33,130 nt of DNA from Pseudomonadota bacterium (GTDB lineage: Bacteria > Pseudomonadota > Alphaproteobacteria > Sphingomonadales > Sphingomonadaceae), in NCBI GenBank assembly GCA_021847605.1, contig JAJZQN010000045.1:1-33130 (forward strand), read 5' to 3'. Position 1 is the first letter of the stretch, and each line of letters opens with the position of its first letter. A program made the translations under genes and the position numbers. Positions 1 through 7,371 of the stretch are shown in pieces. The notes beneath the pieces were generated by a model, which searched no databases, had not been told where the DNA came from, and saw nothing but the letters and a program-made list of their open reading frames with translations.

Positions 1-137
1 CCAATCCTGCTCGGCGCCCGTGGATCAGCATCATGGAAAGCCGTCACAGGCATCAACCGGCGCAGGACCCGATAATCAGGATGGTTGCTTAGCGCCTCCG
101 CTGCGCGCTCGTGACGACCGTCAGCAGAGAACGTCAT
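1..137 (-). CDS. Probable 3'-5' exonuclease (DnaQ-like), N-terminal fragment
   Basis: An open frame starts with ATG at 137 and runs off the window edge, so only about 45 residues are visible. The translation begins MTFSADGRHERAAEAL and continues with HPDYRVLRRLMP. An HPDYRVLRRL-type stretch is, from memory, typical of the N-terminus of alphaproteobacterial DnaQ-like 3'-5' exonucleases, ahead of the DxE active-site motif that would lie outside the window. The gene follows the RES toxin by 19 bp on the same strand, with AAGGGA about 11 bases upstream as a possible ribosome binding site, so it may be the third gene of the toxin-antitoxin operon. The family call rests on a short N-terminal resemblance and is moderate at best; the open frame itself is clear. 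Confidence 0.5.
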   Translation of the reverse strand, partial: MTFSADGRHERAAEALSNHPDYRVLRRLMPVTAFHDADPRAPSRI

Positions 138-156
138 GATGCCAACGATCCCTTTG

Positions 157-876
157 TCATTCTTCCACCACCCGGAAAACCGCGCCGCTCCCAGCATCCC
201 TGACCAGATCGACCCGTTTACCGTCCCAATGATAGTCGAGATGCCTGCCCTGGACAGGACTGGAGGCACAGTCGGGGTAGAGGAGCCCGACACATTCTCC
301 CCCAGCTTGCCGTACGCTCGGATAGGCTATCCCGTCAGAATCAGCCTTGCGCAGGGCAGCCCCCAGCAACTGGGCGGCCGCATAATCATCCGGATCGAGG
401 CAAGCAGCGAACTGATCGCCCTGGCCGCGCAGATCATGAAGGTTCGCGCGAACCGTCAGGATGATTTCCCGAAACTGAGAGGTCCAACCGGGCGATTCAG
501 CCGTGCGCGCCATGAACCGGGCATGATGATGAATCGTCTCGAACAGGGCGGTTTCATAGCGATCGGCGACGTAGAGGACGCCATAGCTCCCATCAGAAAA
601 CCGGCTGGGACGGTCGACACTGACATGGGTGAAGGACGCCATCAGATAGGAAGCTCCGTTCCCACCCACCCGTCGCTCAGGAGGCACAAGGTCGAGATTC
701 CCGATCGATGCCCTGATACGCGGGTTGGTCTTCTGCTCGGCCGACAGCAACAGAGGCCAATCCGCCGGATCGGCGATATCCTCAAACAGGTCGATGGGCG
801 GGTAGACACTGCGGATGATCCGCACTGCGCCGTCCCATTCCACTCTGCAGATTGGCGGTTCGTTAGCCAGGGTCAC
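157..876 (-). CDS. RES-domain toxin, NAD+ phosphorylase / ADP-ribosyltransferase-like
   Basis: This 239-residue protein has the features of RES-domain toxins (ParT/MbcT/Res families), which deplete NAD+ or ADP-ribosylate a host protein. Visible family marks are the N-terminal arginine in RIIRSVYPP (about residues 19-27), the tyrosine/glutamate segment YETALFE (107-113) and the conserved serine in AYPSVR (185-189); together these are the Arg, Glu and Ser of the family name. Its ATG overlaps the antitoxin stop codon by four bases, so the two are translationally coupled, with the antitoxin first as usual. The length is somewhat above the roughly 150-230 residues common for the family. The domain call is strong. 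The biochemical target cannot be read from the sequence. Confidence 0.85.
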   Translation of the reverse strand: MTLANEPPICRVEWDGAVRIIRSVYPPIDLFEDIADPADWPLLLSAEQKTNPRIRASIGNLDLVPPERRVGGNGASYLMASFTHVSVDRPSRFSDGSYGVLYVADRYETALFETIHHHARFMARTAESPGWTSQFREIILTVRANLHDLRGQGDQFAACLDPDDYAAAQLLGAALRKADSDGIAYPSVRQAGGECVGLLYPDCASSPVQGRHLDYHWDGKRVDLVRDAGSGAVFRVVEE

Positions 877-1286
877 CAGCCGCCGCGTTCCGCATCAAGA
901 TAACGCCGCACACGCATCAAGTCCGTCAGTTCACCGCCCAGCATGACATCAAGGGCGCTGGCGCCCTCAAAGGCAGTATTGTTCGCCTTCACCCAGCTAT
1001 AGCCCCGCTGCGGCTCCTGAAAGAGGATGCGGAGAGCCTTATGGATGCCCATGAGATTGGAAAGTCGGGCAAGCCCATCGCGTGAAATGCGCCCCGGCCC
1101 GTCTGCCTTCCAGCGACGAAAGCTGCGCACGGGCATGTCGGTAAGAATGGCAGCCTGCTCATCGGTGACGCCCCATTTGGCGAACAGGCTGAGGGCGGCG
1201 CGGAACATCGCGCGACCTTCCTCCTGAGTGATGGGTTCCTGCCGGAAGGGGGCAGGGGCTGTCTCGACGGGTTGCAGTATAGCCAT
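873..1286 (-). CDS. Xre/MbcA/ParS-type antitoxin
   Basis: A 137-residue partner of the RES toxin. The N-terminal half (about residues 20-85) is a Xre-like helix-turn-helix; its recognition region is probably around MPVRSFRRWK. The C-terminal segment ALDVMLGGELTDLMRVRRYL is the toxin-binding domain of the ParS/MbcA group (DUF2384 type). I prefer the ATG at 1286. The frame also stays open to a TTG at 1322, which would add 12 residues, and neither start has a good Shine-Dalgarno sequence. The gene ends in an ATGA overlap with the toxin. Antitoxins of this group normally repress their own promoter; an AT-rich upstream stretch with an inverted repeat at 1409-1427 is a candidate site. Confidence 0.85.
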   Translation of the reverse strand: MAILQPVETAPAPFRQEPITQEEGRAMFRAALSLFAKWGVTDEQAAILTDMPVRSFRRWKADGPGRISRDGLARLSNLMGIHKALRILFQEPQRGYSWVKANNTAFEGASALDVMLGGELTDLMRVRRYLDAERGGW

Positions 1287-1408
1287 ATAGAACGAAATAG
1301 ATGATATGCTGCCAAATGGCAATTCATCGCGCGCCGGCCGGTTGCGAAAAAAAATCGCATAGTTTCACTTTATTATATTTGCAAAAAAACGATTTTATGA
1401 GCTGGTTC

Positions 1409-1427
1409 GCATAACATAATTTTATGC
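1409..1427. promoter_or_regulatory. Inverted repeat, candidate antitoxin operator
   Basis: GCATAA at 1409-1414 is repeated inverted as TTATGC at 1422-1427 with a 7-base spacer, inside the AT-rich stretch upstream of the antitoxin. Autoregulating Xre-type antitoxins bind short palindromes of this sort. The repeat is seen; the function is inferred. Confidence 0.3.
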
Positions 1428-1707
1428 CATTCCTCACATAAGCTCTCGGCGGCGAACCCTGCGAGATATAATTGATGGCTGCCGGTGTCTGGCTTGGTCA
1501 GCCACTATGGTTGCGGCGACGTTGAGACATCTGCCGACCCATTTTAGCCGTTTAGAGCGTATGTCATGAACAGCAACTTATGTCAGAACCTGCCACCGAC
1601 CTGTGCAATCTTTTGGAGAACATTGATCGTCGCCTAGGCTTTTGGCGCTGATGCCGCATCGGACCATACCAAAGCGTCAATCGGCTGGTTTACAGAATTG
1701 CTGCTAG

Positions 1708-1735
1708 TTGACAGATTTATCAATTAGCCCATAGT
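1708..1735 (+). promoter_or_regulatory. Probable sigma70-type promoter of the four-gene defence cluster
   Basis: A perfect TTGACA at 1708-1713 is followed after 16 bases by CATAGT at 1730-1735, which matches TATAAT at four of six positions. Transcription would start near 1742, about 25 bases before the ATG at 1767. It is the only good promoter-like pair seen ahead of the cluster. Confidence 0.5.
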
Positions 1736-1766
1736 GCCTTTGAAAAGATGACGAGGGCCGACCGAC

Positions 1767-2360
1767 ATGACCAAGACCTTTCCTTGGGACTATCACAAGG
1801 ATTTGACCGAAGAGCGCCTCGTTGCGGTCGGGCAGATGATCCTCGAGGCTCGGCGTTTGGCTGTCGAACTTTTCGATTCCGACATTGGTGACGATGGCTG
1901 GACCTTGGGGTGCCGTGCATCCCAGTTCGCTCGATACCGTATCCTCACGGCCTTCGACGGCCAGCGCTTTCCCTGGCTGACCGTGATCGATCGCTCCCGC
2001 CGTCTGATCTTCACGATCGGCGAGGTGCCGGTTCGCATTTATCGCGGTGAGGCGGAAGAGCCAACCGCCCGTACCCTTCATCAGAGCCTGAGCGAGCTGG
2101 ACCAGCTTGGCTTCTCGTTCGATGAGCGCGATGAGGGTCACGATCTCGCTTACCGCTTTGCGGTTGAGACCGATGTCGATGGCAGCGCTCTCGCCGTCAA
2201 GTTCGTCGGCCTGCGCGGTGAGACGGCTGTGCTGAACTGGAACGTGCCTCTCGGTTTGGACGCATTCACTGGTGGCATCGGTATGCCAGCGACCGAGTCT
2301 GTTGAGCTCGATGCCCCCAGCGTGGGCGTGCGCGATCGTAAGACGAAAACAGGCGAGTAA
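1767..2360 (+). CDS. Hypothetical protein, first gene of the defence cluster
   Basis: A 197-residue soluble protein that I cannot assign to a named family. It starts MTKTFPWDYHKDLTEERL, has an acidic overall character and no signal peptide or membrane segment. The C-terminal quarter is low in structure signal and ends with a charged tail, DRKTKTGE. A GAGGG about 10 bases before the ATG can serve as ribosome binding site. The next gene, an XRE-ImmA/IrrE protein, begins 25 bases after its stop codon on the same strand, so the two are almost certainly co-transcribed. Genes beside XRE-COG2856 proteins have been predicted to be toxin or stress partners of those regulators; that is a contextual inference, not something its own sequence shows. 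Confidence 0.75.
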   Translation: MTKTFPWDYHKDLTEERLVAVGQMILEARRLAVELFDSDIGDDGWTLGCRASQFARYRILTAFDGQRFPWLTVIDRSRRLIFTIGEVPVRIYRGEAEEPTARTLHQSLSELDQLGFSFDERDEGHDLAYRFAVETDVDGSALAVKFVGLRGETAVLNWNVPLGLDAFTGGIGMPATESVELDAPSVGVRDRKTKTGE

Positions 2361-2385
2361 CGCCGTTCAAACGGCAAGGAATGAA

Positions 2386-3495
2386 ATGGTCATTTCCGCT
2401 TTCCACGGGGAGCGCTTGCGCCTCGCTCGAGTGGCGCTGGGCTTGACGCTCGACCAATTGGGTGCGCGGGTCAGCGCCACACGCCAGTATCTTAACCAGC
2501 TCGAGCAAGGGCTGAAGGTACCCACCGACGAGATGCGCGCCGCGCTCGCGGCAGCTCTCGGCATTGCGGAGCATTTCTTCGCGATCCCGGCATCGGCGGG
2601 GATTAGTCCGGAGCAGTGTCACTTCCGTAAGCAGCGCACGACACCCGTGTCCGTCGTCAGCCAGGTGCTGGCGCGCGGTACCCTGCTTGACGGTTTCGTT
2701 AGCAGGCTAGACCACGAACTCGATCTTCCGACCGTGTCTTTCCCCGATATTCCGGTGGCCAGCGCGGCCGAGATTGAAGCCGCGGCCGATCATGCGCGTG
2801 AGCATTGGCGGCTCGGAACCGGTCCGATCTCGAGCATGATGCGGGTTGTGGAAAATGCTGGGGCCGTGGTCAGCTTCTTCAGTGGTGTGTCCGAACGGGT
2901 GGACGCTCTTTCAATAGATTGTGTTCGGCCAATGATCATCCGCAGCGAGGCGAAGCCTGCCGCCTGCAGGCTGCGTTTCGACTTGGCGCATGAGGCCGGG
3001 CACCTCATCATGCATCGAGGCATTCAAACCGGCGATAAGGTAACTGAGGATCAGGCAAACCGGTTTGCCAGCGCCTTCCTGTTGCCCCGCTCTTCGTTCA
3101 TCCATGAGTTTCCGCGCAGCCGCCTCCTAGACTGGTCGGCCATATTCTCGCTGAAACTCCGCTGGAAGGTATCAGCCGCTGCGATACTGCGGCGAGCCTA
3201 TGACCTTAGGATGATCTCTCCGGATCAGTATCGGACCGGCTACATCCATCTTAGCAAGACCGGCCAAAGGCGCGCTGAGCGCTTCGACGATCAGATCCCC
3301 ACAGAGATGCCCGAACTCCTGCCCAAGGCTTTGCAGGCCCTCGAGGCAGCATTTCCCGGTTCACTGACCCGCATGGTCGATGCCTCGGGTTTGCAGGCCG
3401 AGATGTTCGAGCACGTCTCTGGCCTTGCGCTGCCAGTGGAAAAGACACCAGACGACAACATCGTTCCGATTAACCGTTGGAAATCAAGCATTTAA
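2386..3495 (+). CDS. XRE-family regulator with ImmA/IrrE metallopeptidase domain
   Basis: A 369-residue two-domain protein. Residues about 5-60 are an XRE helix-turn-helix (GERLRLARVALGLTLDQL, then RQYLNQLEQG). The middle carries an ImmA/IrrE (COG2856) zinc peptidase domain with the HEAGH motif at residues 202-206 and the downstream ligand region EDQANRFASAFLLP at 221-234. Family members cleave a partner repressor or anti-factor, or act in predicted XRE-COG2856 toxin-antitoxin pairs. I chose the ATG at 2386 because AAGGA lies five bases upstream and the XRE fold begins at once; the frame is open further up (2272), inside the previous gene. The gene lies between the 197-residue protein (25 bp) and the OLD nuclease (81 bp), so it may sense infection and control the downstream defence genes. 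Confidence 0.85.
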   Translation: MVISAFHGERLRLARVALGLTLDQLGARVSATRQYLNQLEQGLKVPTDEMRAALAAALGIAEHFFAIPASAGISPEQCHFRKQRTTPVSVVSQVLARGTLLDGFVSRLDHELDLPTVSFPDIPVASAAEIEAAADHAREHWRLGTGPISSMMRVVENAGAVVSFFSGVSERVDALSIDCVRPMIIRSEAKPAACRLRFDLAHEAGHLIMHRGIQTGDKVTEDQANRFASAFLLPRSSFIHEFPRSRLLDWSAIFSLKLRWKVSAAAILRRAYDLRMISPDQYRTGYIHLSKTGQRRAERFDDQIPTEMPELLPKALQALEAAFPGSLTRMVDASGLQAEMFEHVSGLALPVEKTPDDNIVPINRWKSSI

Positions 3496-3576
3496 TAGGG
3501 TGTTGCCGATACGGCCTGAGTGCTAGGATCGCGTGCATAAGAGTGCGCGACATCGGATTGGATAAAGGGGATTGTC

Positions 3577-5526
3577 GTGAAGTTGGTGGAGTTAAGACTG
3601 TCGAATTTCCGCTGCTTCGGACCAGAAGCGACGAAAATTTCGCTCGCAAATACGACCTTCATCTTGGGCCCTAATGGCTCAGGCAAGACTGCGGTCTTGC
3701 AGGCGCTCGGAAGAATGTTCAGTCTCGACCCCGCGCAGCGTAAGATCCGCACGTCGGATTTTCACATCTCATCGGATGAAGACCCGGAGGACGCACCTTC
3801 GACGCGAGATCTGTGGATTGAGGCCGACTTCGAGTTCCCCGAGTTAGCCGATGCCGGTGCCGATGAGGCAGAGGACGGCACAATGCCGGCCGTCGCAGGC
3901 AACTTCTCCCATCTCCAGATGGAAACAGACGACGCGTCGGTTCGAATTCGCTTCCGCCTCCAAGCCAGCCTCGACGAGGACGGGGACATCGAAGAAAGCT
4001 TCACCCATGTGACGCAGGTCGACGATGATGGAGTTCCAACCGTCCAAGGCAGGGTTTCCAAGCAGGACCGGGCCGCGGTGCAGGTCCATTACCTGCCAGC
4101 TCGGCGCAATCCCGCAGACCATATCTCTTACGCCGCCAACGCTTTGCTCGGCCGCGCACTTCGTGCCGCCAACTGGTCGGCGGAGCGCCAGACGATCTCG
4201 GCTCTCACGGAGCAGATCAGCGCAGCGCTCGTCGGCAACGCGTCGGTTAAGGGGATCGGTGATGAGGTCACCAAGCTCTGGGAATCGCTTCACAAGGGAA
4301 AATTTTACGCCAATCCGACTCTGTCGTTCGCTCAGAGCGAAATCGAAAATTTGCTGCGGCATCTCAGCCTGAGCTTCGCGCCCGGTCACGATACGCCGCA
4401 GGTCGACTTCTCCCGACTAAGCGACGGTCAGCAATCCCTGCTGTACATTACGCTCGTTCTCGCGATGCGGGCCATCGGCAATGCAGTGCTTGCCGGCGAC
4501 ACCAATGCATTCGACATCGACAAGCTGCGCCCACCGCTTTTCACACTCGTTGCGGTCGAAGAGCCCGAGAACAGCCTGTCCCCGCACTATCTTGGTCGCG
4601 TTCTACGGACGCTGAGCGAGTTCGCGGAAGACGGCGATGCACAAGCCGTCATCGCGACCCATGCTCCCTCGCTGCTGCGCCGCGTCGAACCGGAGAGCAT
4701 CCGCTACCTGCGCCTCGACGAGGAGCGGCGCACTACGGTGTCCCGGATCACTATGCCAAGCGGGGCCGAAGCGCACAAATATGTCCGTGAAGCGATCCAA
4801 GCCTTTCCCGAGCTCTACTTCGCGAGACTGCTGATCCTAGGCGAGGGAGACAGCGAGGAGGTGGTGTTGCCACGTTTGCTCGCGGCGCGTGGTATCCTGG
4901 CCGACGATGCCTCGATCTCGGTCGTTCCGCTGGGTGGACGGCACGTGAACCATTTCTGGCGCCTGCTGAGCGATCTCGGCATTCCATTCGTAACGTTGCT
5001 GGATCTCGACCTCGCGCGCCACCAGGGTGGCTGGGGCCGGATCAAATACGCGGCGAAGCAGCTGCTGCGATTCCAGGAAGACCCGGTGGACTTCGATGAG
5101 GAAGGTGCGGACGCGATTCCCAAGTGGGACAGCAAGCAAGGCCTGATGCTCAACGACGATGGCTGGATCGCCACGCTGGAAAAGAATGCGGTGTTCTTTT
5201 CCTCTCCGCTCGACCTCGACTTCATGATGATCGAGGCGTTTCCCGACGCCTATGGCTTGACCGATGCCGAGCTCGAGGATCCAGACGACGGCACGATCGA
5301 CGCCGTGCTCGGCAAGTCACACGACGCGCTCGGCGGTCAATATGACGATGCCCAGCAGCAACTGTTCGGGGCGTATCAGGAACGTTTCAAGCTCGGCAGC
5401 AAGCCGAGTTGGCACATCCGGGCGATGGCCAAACTCGACGACGACGCGCTGCTCGAAAGCATGCCCGAGGTTCTCGACCGAATGTTCGACCGCATCGAGG
5501 AGAAGCTCGCGGAATTGCCGGAATGA
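3577..5526 (+). CDS. OLD-family ATP-dependent endonuclease, GajA-like
   Basis: A 649-residue protein with an N-terminal ABC/SMC-type ATPase domain and a C-terminal TOPRIM nuclease domain, the layout of class 2 OLD nucleases such as Gabija GajA. Walker A is GPNGSGKT (31-38), the signature region LSDGQQ (281-286), Walker B VAVEEPEN (325-332) and the switch histidine IATH (359-362). The TOPRIM domain shows LGEGDSEE (421-428) and LLDLDLA (474-480) with the metal-binding D476-x-D478. Translation starts at a GTG with AAAGGGG six bases upstream. The stop overlaps the ATG of the next gene, a UvrD-like helicase, as ATGA; that pairing is what separates class 2 OLD/Gabija from solitary OLD proteins. It is longer than the roughly 580 residues of the Bacillus GajA, so a distant subtype is likely. 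Confidence 0.9.
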   Translation: MKLVELRLSNFRCFGPEATKISLANTTFILGPNGSGKTAVLQALGRMFSLDPAQRKIRTSDFHISSDEDPEDAPSTRDLWIEADFEFPELADAGADEAEDGTMPAVAGNFSHLQMETDDASVRIRFRLQASLDEDGDIEESFTHVTQVDDDGVPTVQGRVSKQDRAAVQVHYLPARRNPADHISYAANALLGRALRAANWSAERQTISALTEQISAALVGNASVKGIGDEVTKLWESLHKGKFYANPTLSFAQSEIENLLRHLSLSFAPGHDTPQVDFSRLSDGQQSLLYITLVLAMRAIGNAVLAGDTNAFDIDKLRPPLFTLVAVEEPENSLSPHYLGRVLRTLSEFAEDGDAQAVIATHAPSLLRRVEPESIRYLRLDEERRTTVSRITMPSGAEAHKYVREAIQAFPELYFARLLILGEGDSEEVVLPRLLAARGILADDASISVVPLGGRHVNHFWRLLSDLGIPFVTLLDLDLARHQGGWGRIKYAAKQLLRFQEDPVDFDEEGADAIPKWDSKQGLMLNDDGWIATLEKNAVFFSSPLDLDFMMIEAFPDAYGLTDAELEDPDDGTIDAVLGKSHDALGGQYDDAQQQLFGAYQERFKLGSKPSWHIRAMAKLDDDALLESMPEVLDRMFDRIEEKLAELPE

Positions 5527-7172
5527 TTCCCATCGGGCGCTGGGCGCCATCCGATGGGCTGGTCCTGGAGCCGAATGCGCTCGATGCGGCGAAGGAGACG
5601 GCTCGCAATCTCGCGCTCACCGCGGGTCCCGGCGCCGGCAAGACCGAGATGCTCGCCCAGCGCGCCGACTTCCTGCTGCGCACCGCGACCTGCCGCTATC
5701 CGCGCCGCATCCTCGCCATCTCCTTCAAGGTCGACGCGGCCCAGAATCTGCGAGCACGAGTCCGGCGGCGCTGCGGAGCCGATCTTGGGGCGCGGCTAGA
5801 CAGCTATACGTTTCATGCCTTCGCGAAGCGTCTGATCGACCAATTCCGCCCGGTGCTAAAGGGCGCGAATGCGCTCGACCCGGATTATTCGATCGGCCAG
5901 CGGCGCGTTCAGCGAACATCGATCACCTTCGCCGACATGGTGCCGCTCGCCCAGACGATCATCGAGAATAGCCGTATCGCCCGCAACGCCGTTCGGCAGA
6001 CCTACAGCCATGTCTTTCTGGACGAGTTCCAAGACTGCACAGCCGATCAATATGCGCTTATTACCGCCTGCTTCGGCGGATCCACATGCCTGCTGACCGC
6101 CGTTGGCGATACCAAGCAGAGTATCATGGGCTGGGCTGGCGCGCTCGAAGGCATTTTCCAGACGTTCGCGGACGACTTCACTGCACACCCGCTCAATCTC
6201 TACCAGAATTTCCGTTCCGCACCCACCCTGCGGCGAATGCAGAATGCAATGGTGCGGGTGATGGACCCGCTCGCCGCCTTGGACGATGCCGACATCGTCG
6301 GGAACGAAGGGTCGATCGCCATCCTCAATTTCGCGGACGACGAAGAAGAGGCCGAAGGCATCGCGGCCCGGGTTCAGCAGCTCGCTGATGATGACGGCGT
6401 TTCCCTGTCGGAAATCGCTATCCTCGTCAGCAAACAGCAGCAACTATATTGCCAAAAGCTGATTGCGGCCTTCGACGCCTGCGGCATTGCCTATCGGGAA
6501 GAGGACGCAACCCAAAATTTGGCTTCGGAGCCCGCGGCGCGCCTTATCGTGGACTTTCTTCTGGTCACAAGCAGTCCCCGGCAGCCGGCAGCGCATCGCC
6601 GCCTGCTGGATCTCGTCGTTTTCAACCAAGGCGTCGACGAGGAACGCGAGTATCAGCTGCGCTCGAAGTGGAACCGGCTGCTCGGCGAGACGCGCAAGGC
6701 GATCGCGACCGGCAAGATCGATCTGTCACACAAGCCTGATCTCGAAAAGCTGGTGGATACGCTGCTTGCCGCGGTCGGCAGCGAAGCCATCGTAGCGATG
6801 TCCTCGACATATGCGCAGGGCGACATGCTGGCGACCTGCATCGTTGAAACCGTGGATCGCGCGCACGAGTTGCTATGCGGCGGGGTAGACCCAGCCACAG
6901 CGCTCTCGTCCTTCTCGGGGGATCGTGCGGTACGCATCATGTCGATCCACAAGAGCAAGGGACTCGAATTCGACACGGTGTTCATGCTTGGCGTCGAGGA
7001 GGAAACCTTCTGGGGCAAGCAGGCGGACGAGCGTTCGGCGTTCTTCGTTGGCATATCCCGCGCTAAGCTCCGTCTGTTCCTCACGGTCTGCGAGGAGCGC
7101 TCCAGACCTGCGGGCGCGGGCCGATGGACCGTCGCGCGGCGACCTCATGAGGAGTTCCTAAGCTATGTTTGA
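5523..7172 (+). CDS. UvrD/PcrA-like DNA helicase, GajB-like
   Basis: A 549-residue superfamily 1 helicase. Motifs in order are Walker A AGPGAGKT (34-41), Walker B DEFQD (167-171), motif III GDTKQSIMGWAGA, motif IV YQNFRSAPTL, motif V SIHKSKGLEF (from 474) and motif VI FVGISRAK (508-515). All key residues appear intact. The ATG at 5523 sits in an ATGA overlap with the OLD nuclease gene, so the pair is translationally coupled and should be made in fixed ratio. In Gabija, GajB-type helicases sense or process DNA ends and nucleotide levels and activate the GajA nuclease. The open frame extends further upstream to 5409 inside gajA, but the coupled start fits the helicase domain better. Confidence 0.9.
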   Translation: MIPIGRWAPSDGLVLEPNALDAAKETARNLALTAGPGAGKTEMLAQRADFLLRTATCRYPRRILAISFKVDAAQNLRARVRRRCGADLGARLDSYTFHAFAKRLIDQFRPVLKGANALDPDYSIGQRRVQRTSITFADMVPLAQTIIENSRIARNAVRQTYSHVFLDEFQDCTADQYALITACFGGSTCLLTAVGDTKQSIMGWAGALEGIFQTFADDFTAHPLNLYQNFRSAPTLRRMQNAMVRVMDPLAALDDADIVGNEGSIAILNFADDEEEAEGIAARVQQLADDDGVSLSEIAILVSKQQQLYCQKLIAAFDACGIAYREEDATQNLASEPAARLIVDFLLVTSSPRQPAAHRRLLDLVVFNQGVDEEREYQLRSKWNRLLGETRKAIATGKIDLSHKPDLEKLVDTLLAAVGSEAIVAMSSTYAQGDMLATCIVETVDRAHELLCGGVDPATALSSFSGDRAVRIMSIHKSKGLEFDTVFMLGVEEETFWGKQADERSAFFVGISRAKLRLFLTVCEERSRPAGAGRWTVARRPHEEFLSYV

Positions 7173-7307
7173 TCACACGACCCGGAGAGGGCTTTAGCGG
7201 ATCTACGACTGGCCGCTGTCAGCGCAACCGGACATTACTTTTCGTGGTGCCGAACGGCAGGAATGTCCCAAGGCTGGTCGTTCTTCAATCGTCAGCAGAG
7301 TATGATG

Positions 7308-7343
7308 AAAAACAGAGGAGGCGAGAAATGATTAACGCGCCTC
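7308..7343 (-). terminator. Possible weak terminator of the integrase gene
   Basis: On the minus strand GAGGCG (7343-7338) is repeated inverted as CGCCTC (7323-7318) with a 14-base loop, and a run of five T follows a few bases later. It lies 29 bases past the integrase stop. The remaining 7173-7371 interval shows no gene I would support. Confidence 0.35.
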
Positions 7344-7371
7344 TTCCGCACCAAATGGCGCGAGTCGCCTC

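Larger units (their letters stand above)
1287..1766. other. Divergent intergenic region between the toxin-antitoxin pair and the Gabija-like cluster
   Basis: About 480 bases without a convincing gene. The part next to the antitoxin (about 1340-1430) is strikingly AT-rich for this genome, with A and T runs, and probably holds the minus-strand promoter of the toxin-antitoxin operon. The middle (about 1440-1700) shows no clear reading frame or RNA structure. The end next to 1767 carries a good sigma70-like promoter, listed separately. Confidence 0.6.

Noticed and set aside
136..903. A 255-codon plus-strand frame over the RES toxin
   Set aside because: The opposite strand carries the RES motifs and the coupled antitoxin.
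1287..1322. Antitoxin start at the TTG at 1322
   Set aside because: A rare start codon without a ribosome binding site; the extra 12 residues add nothing to the fold. Kept only as an alternative.
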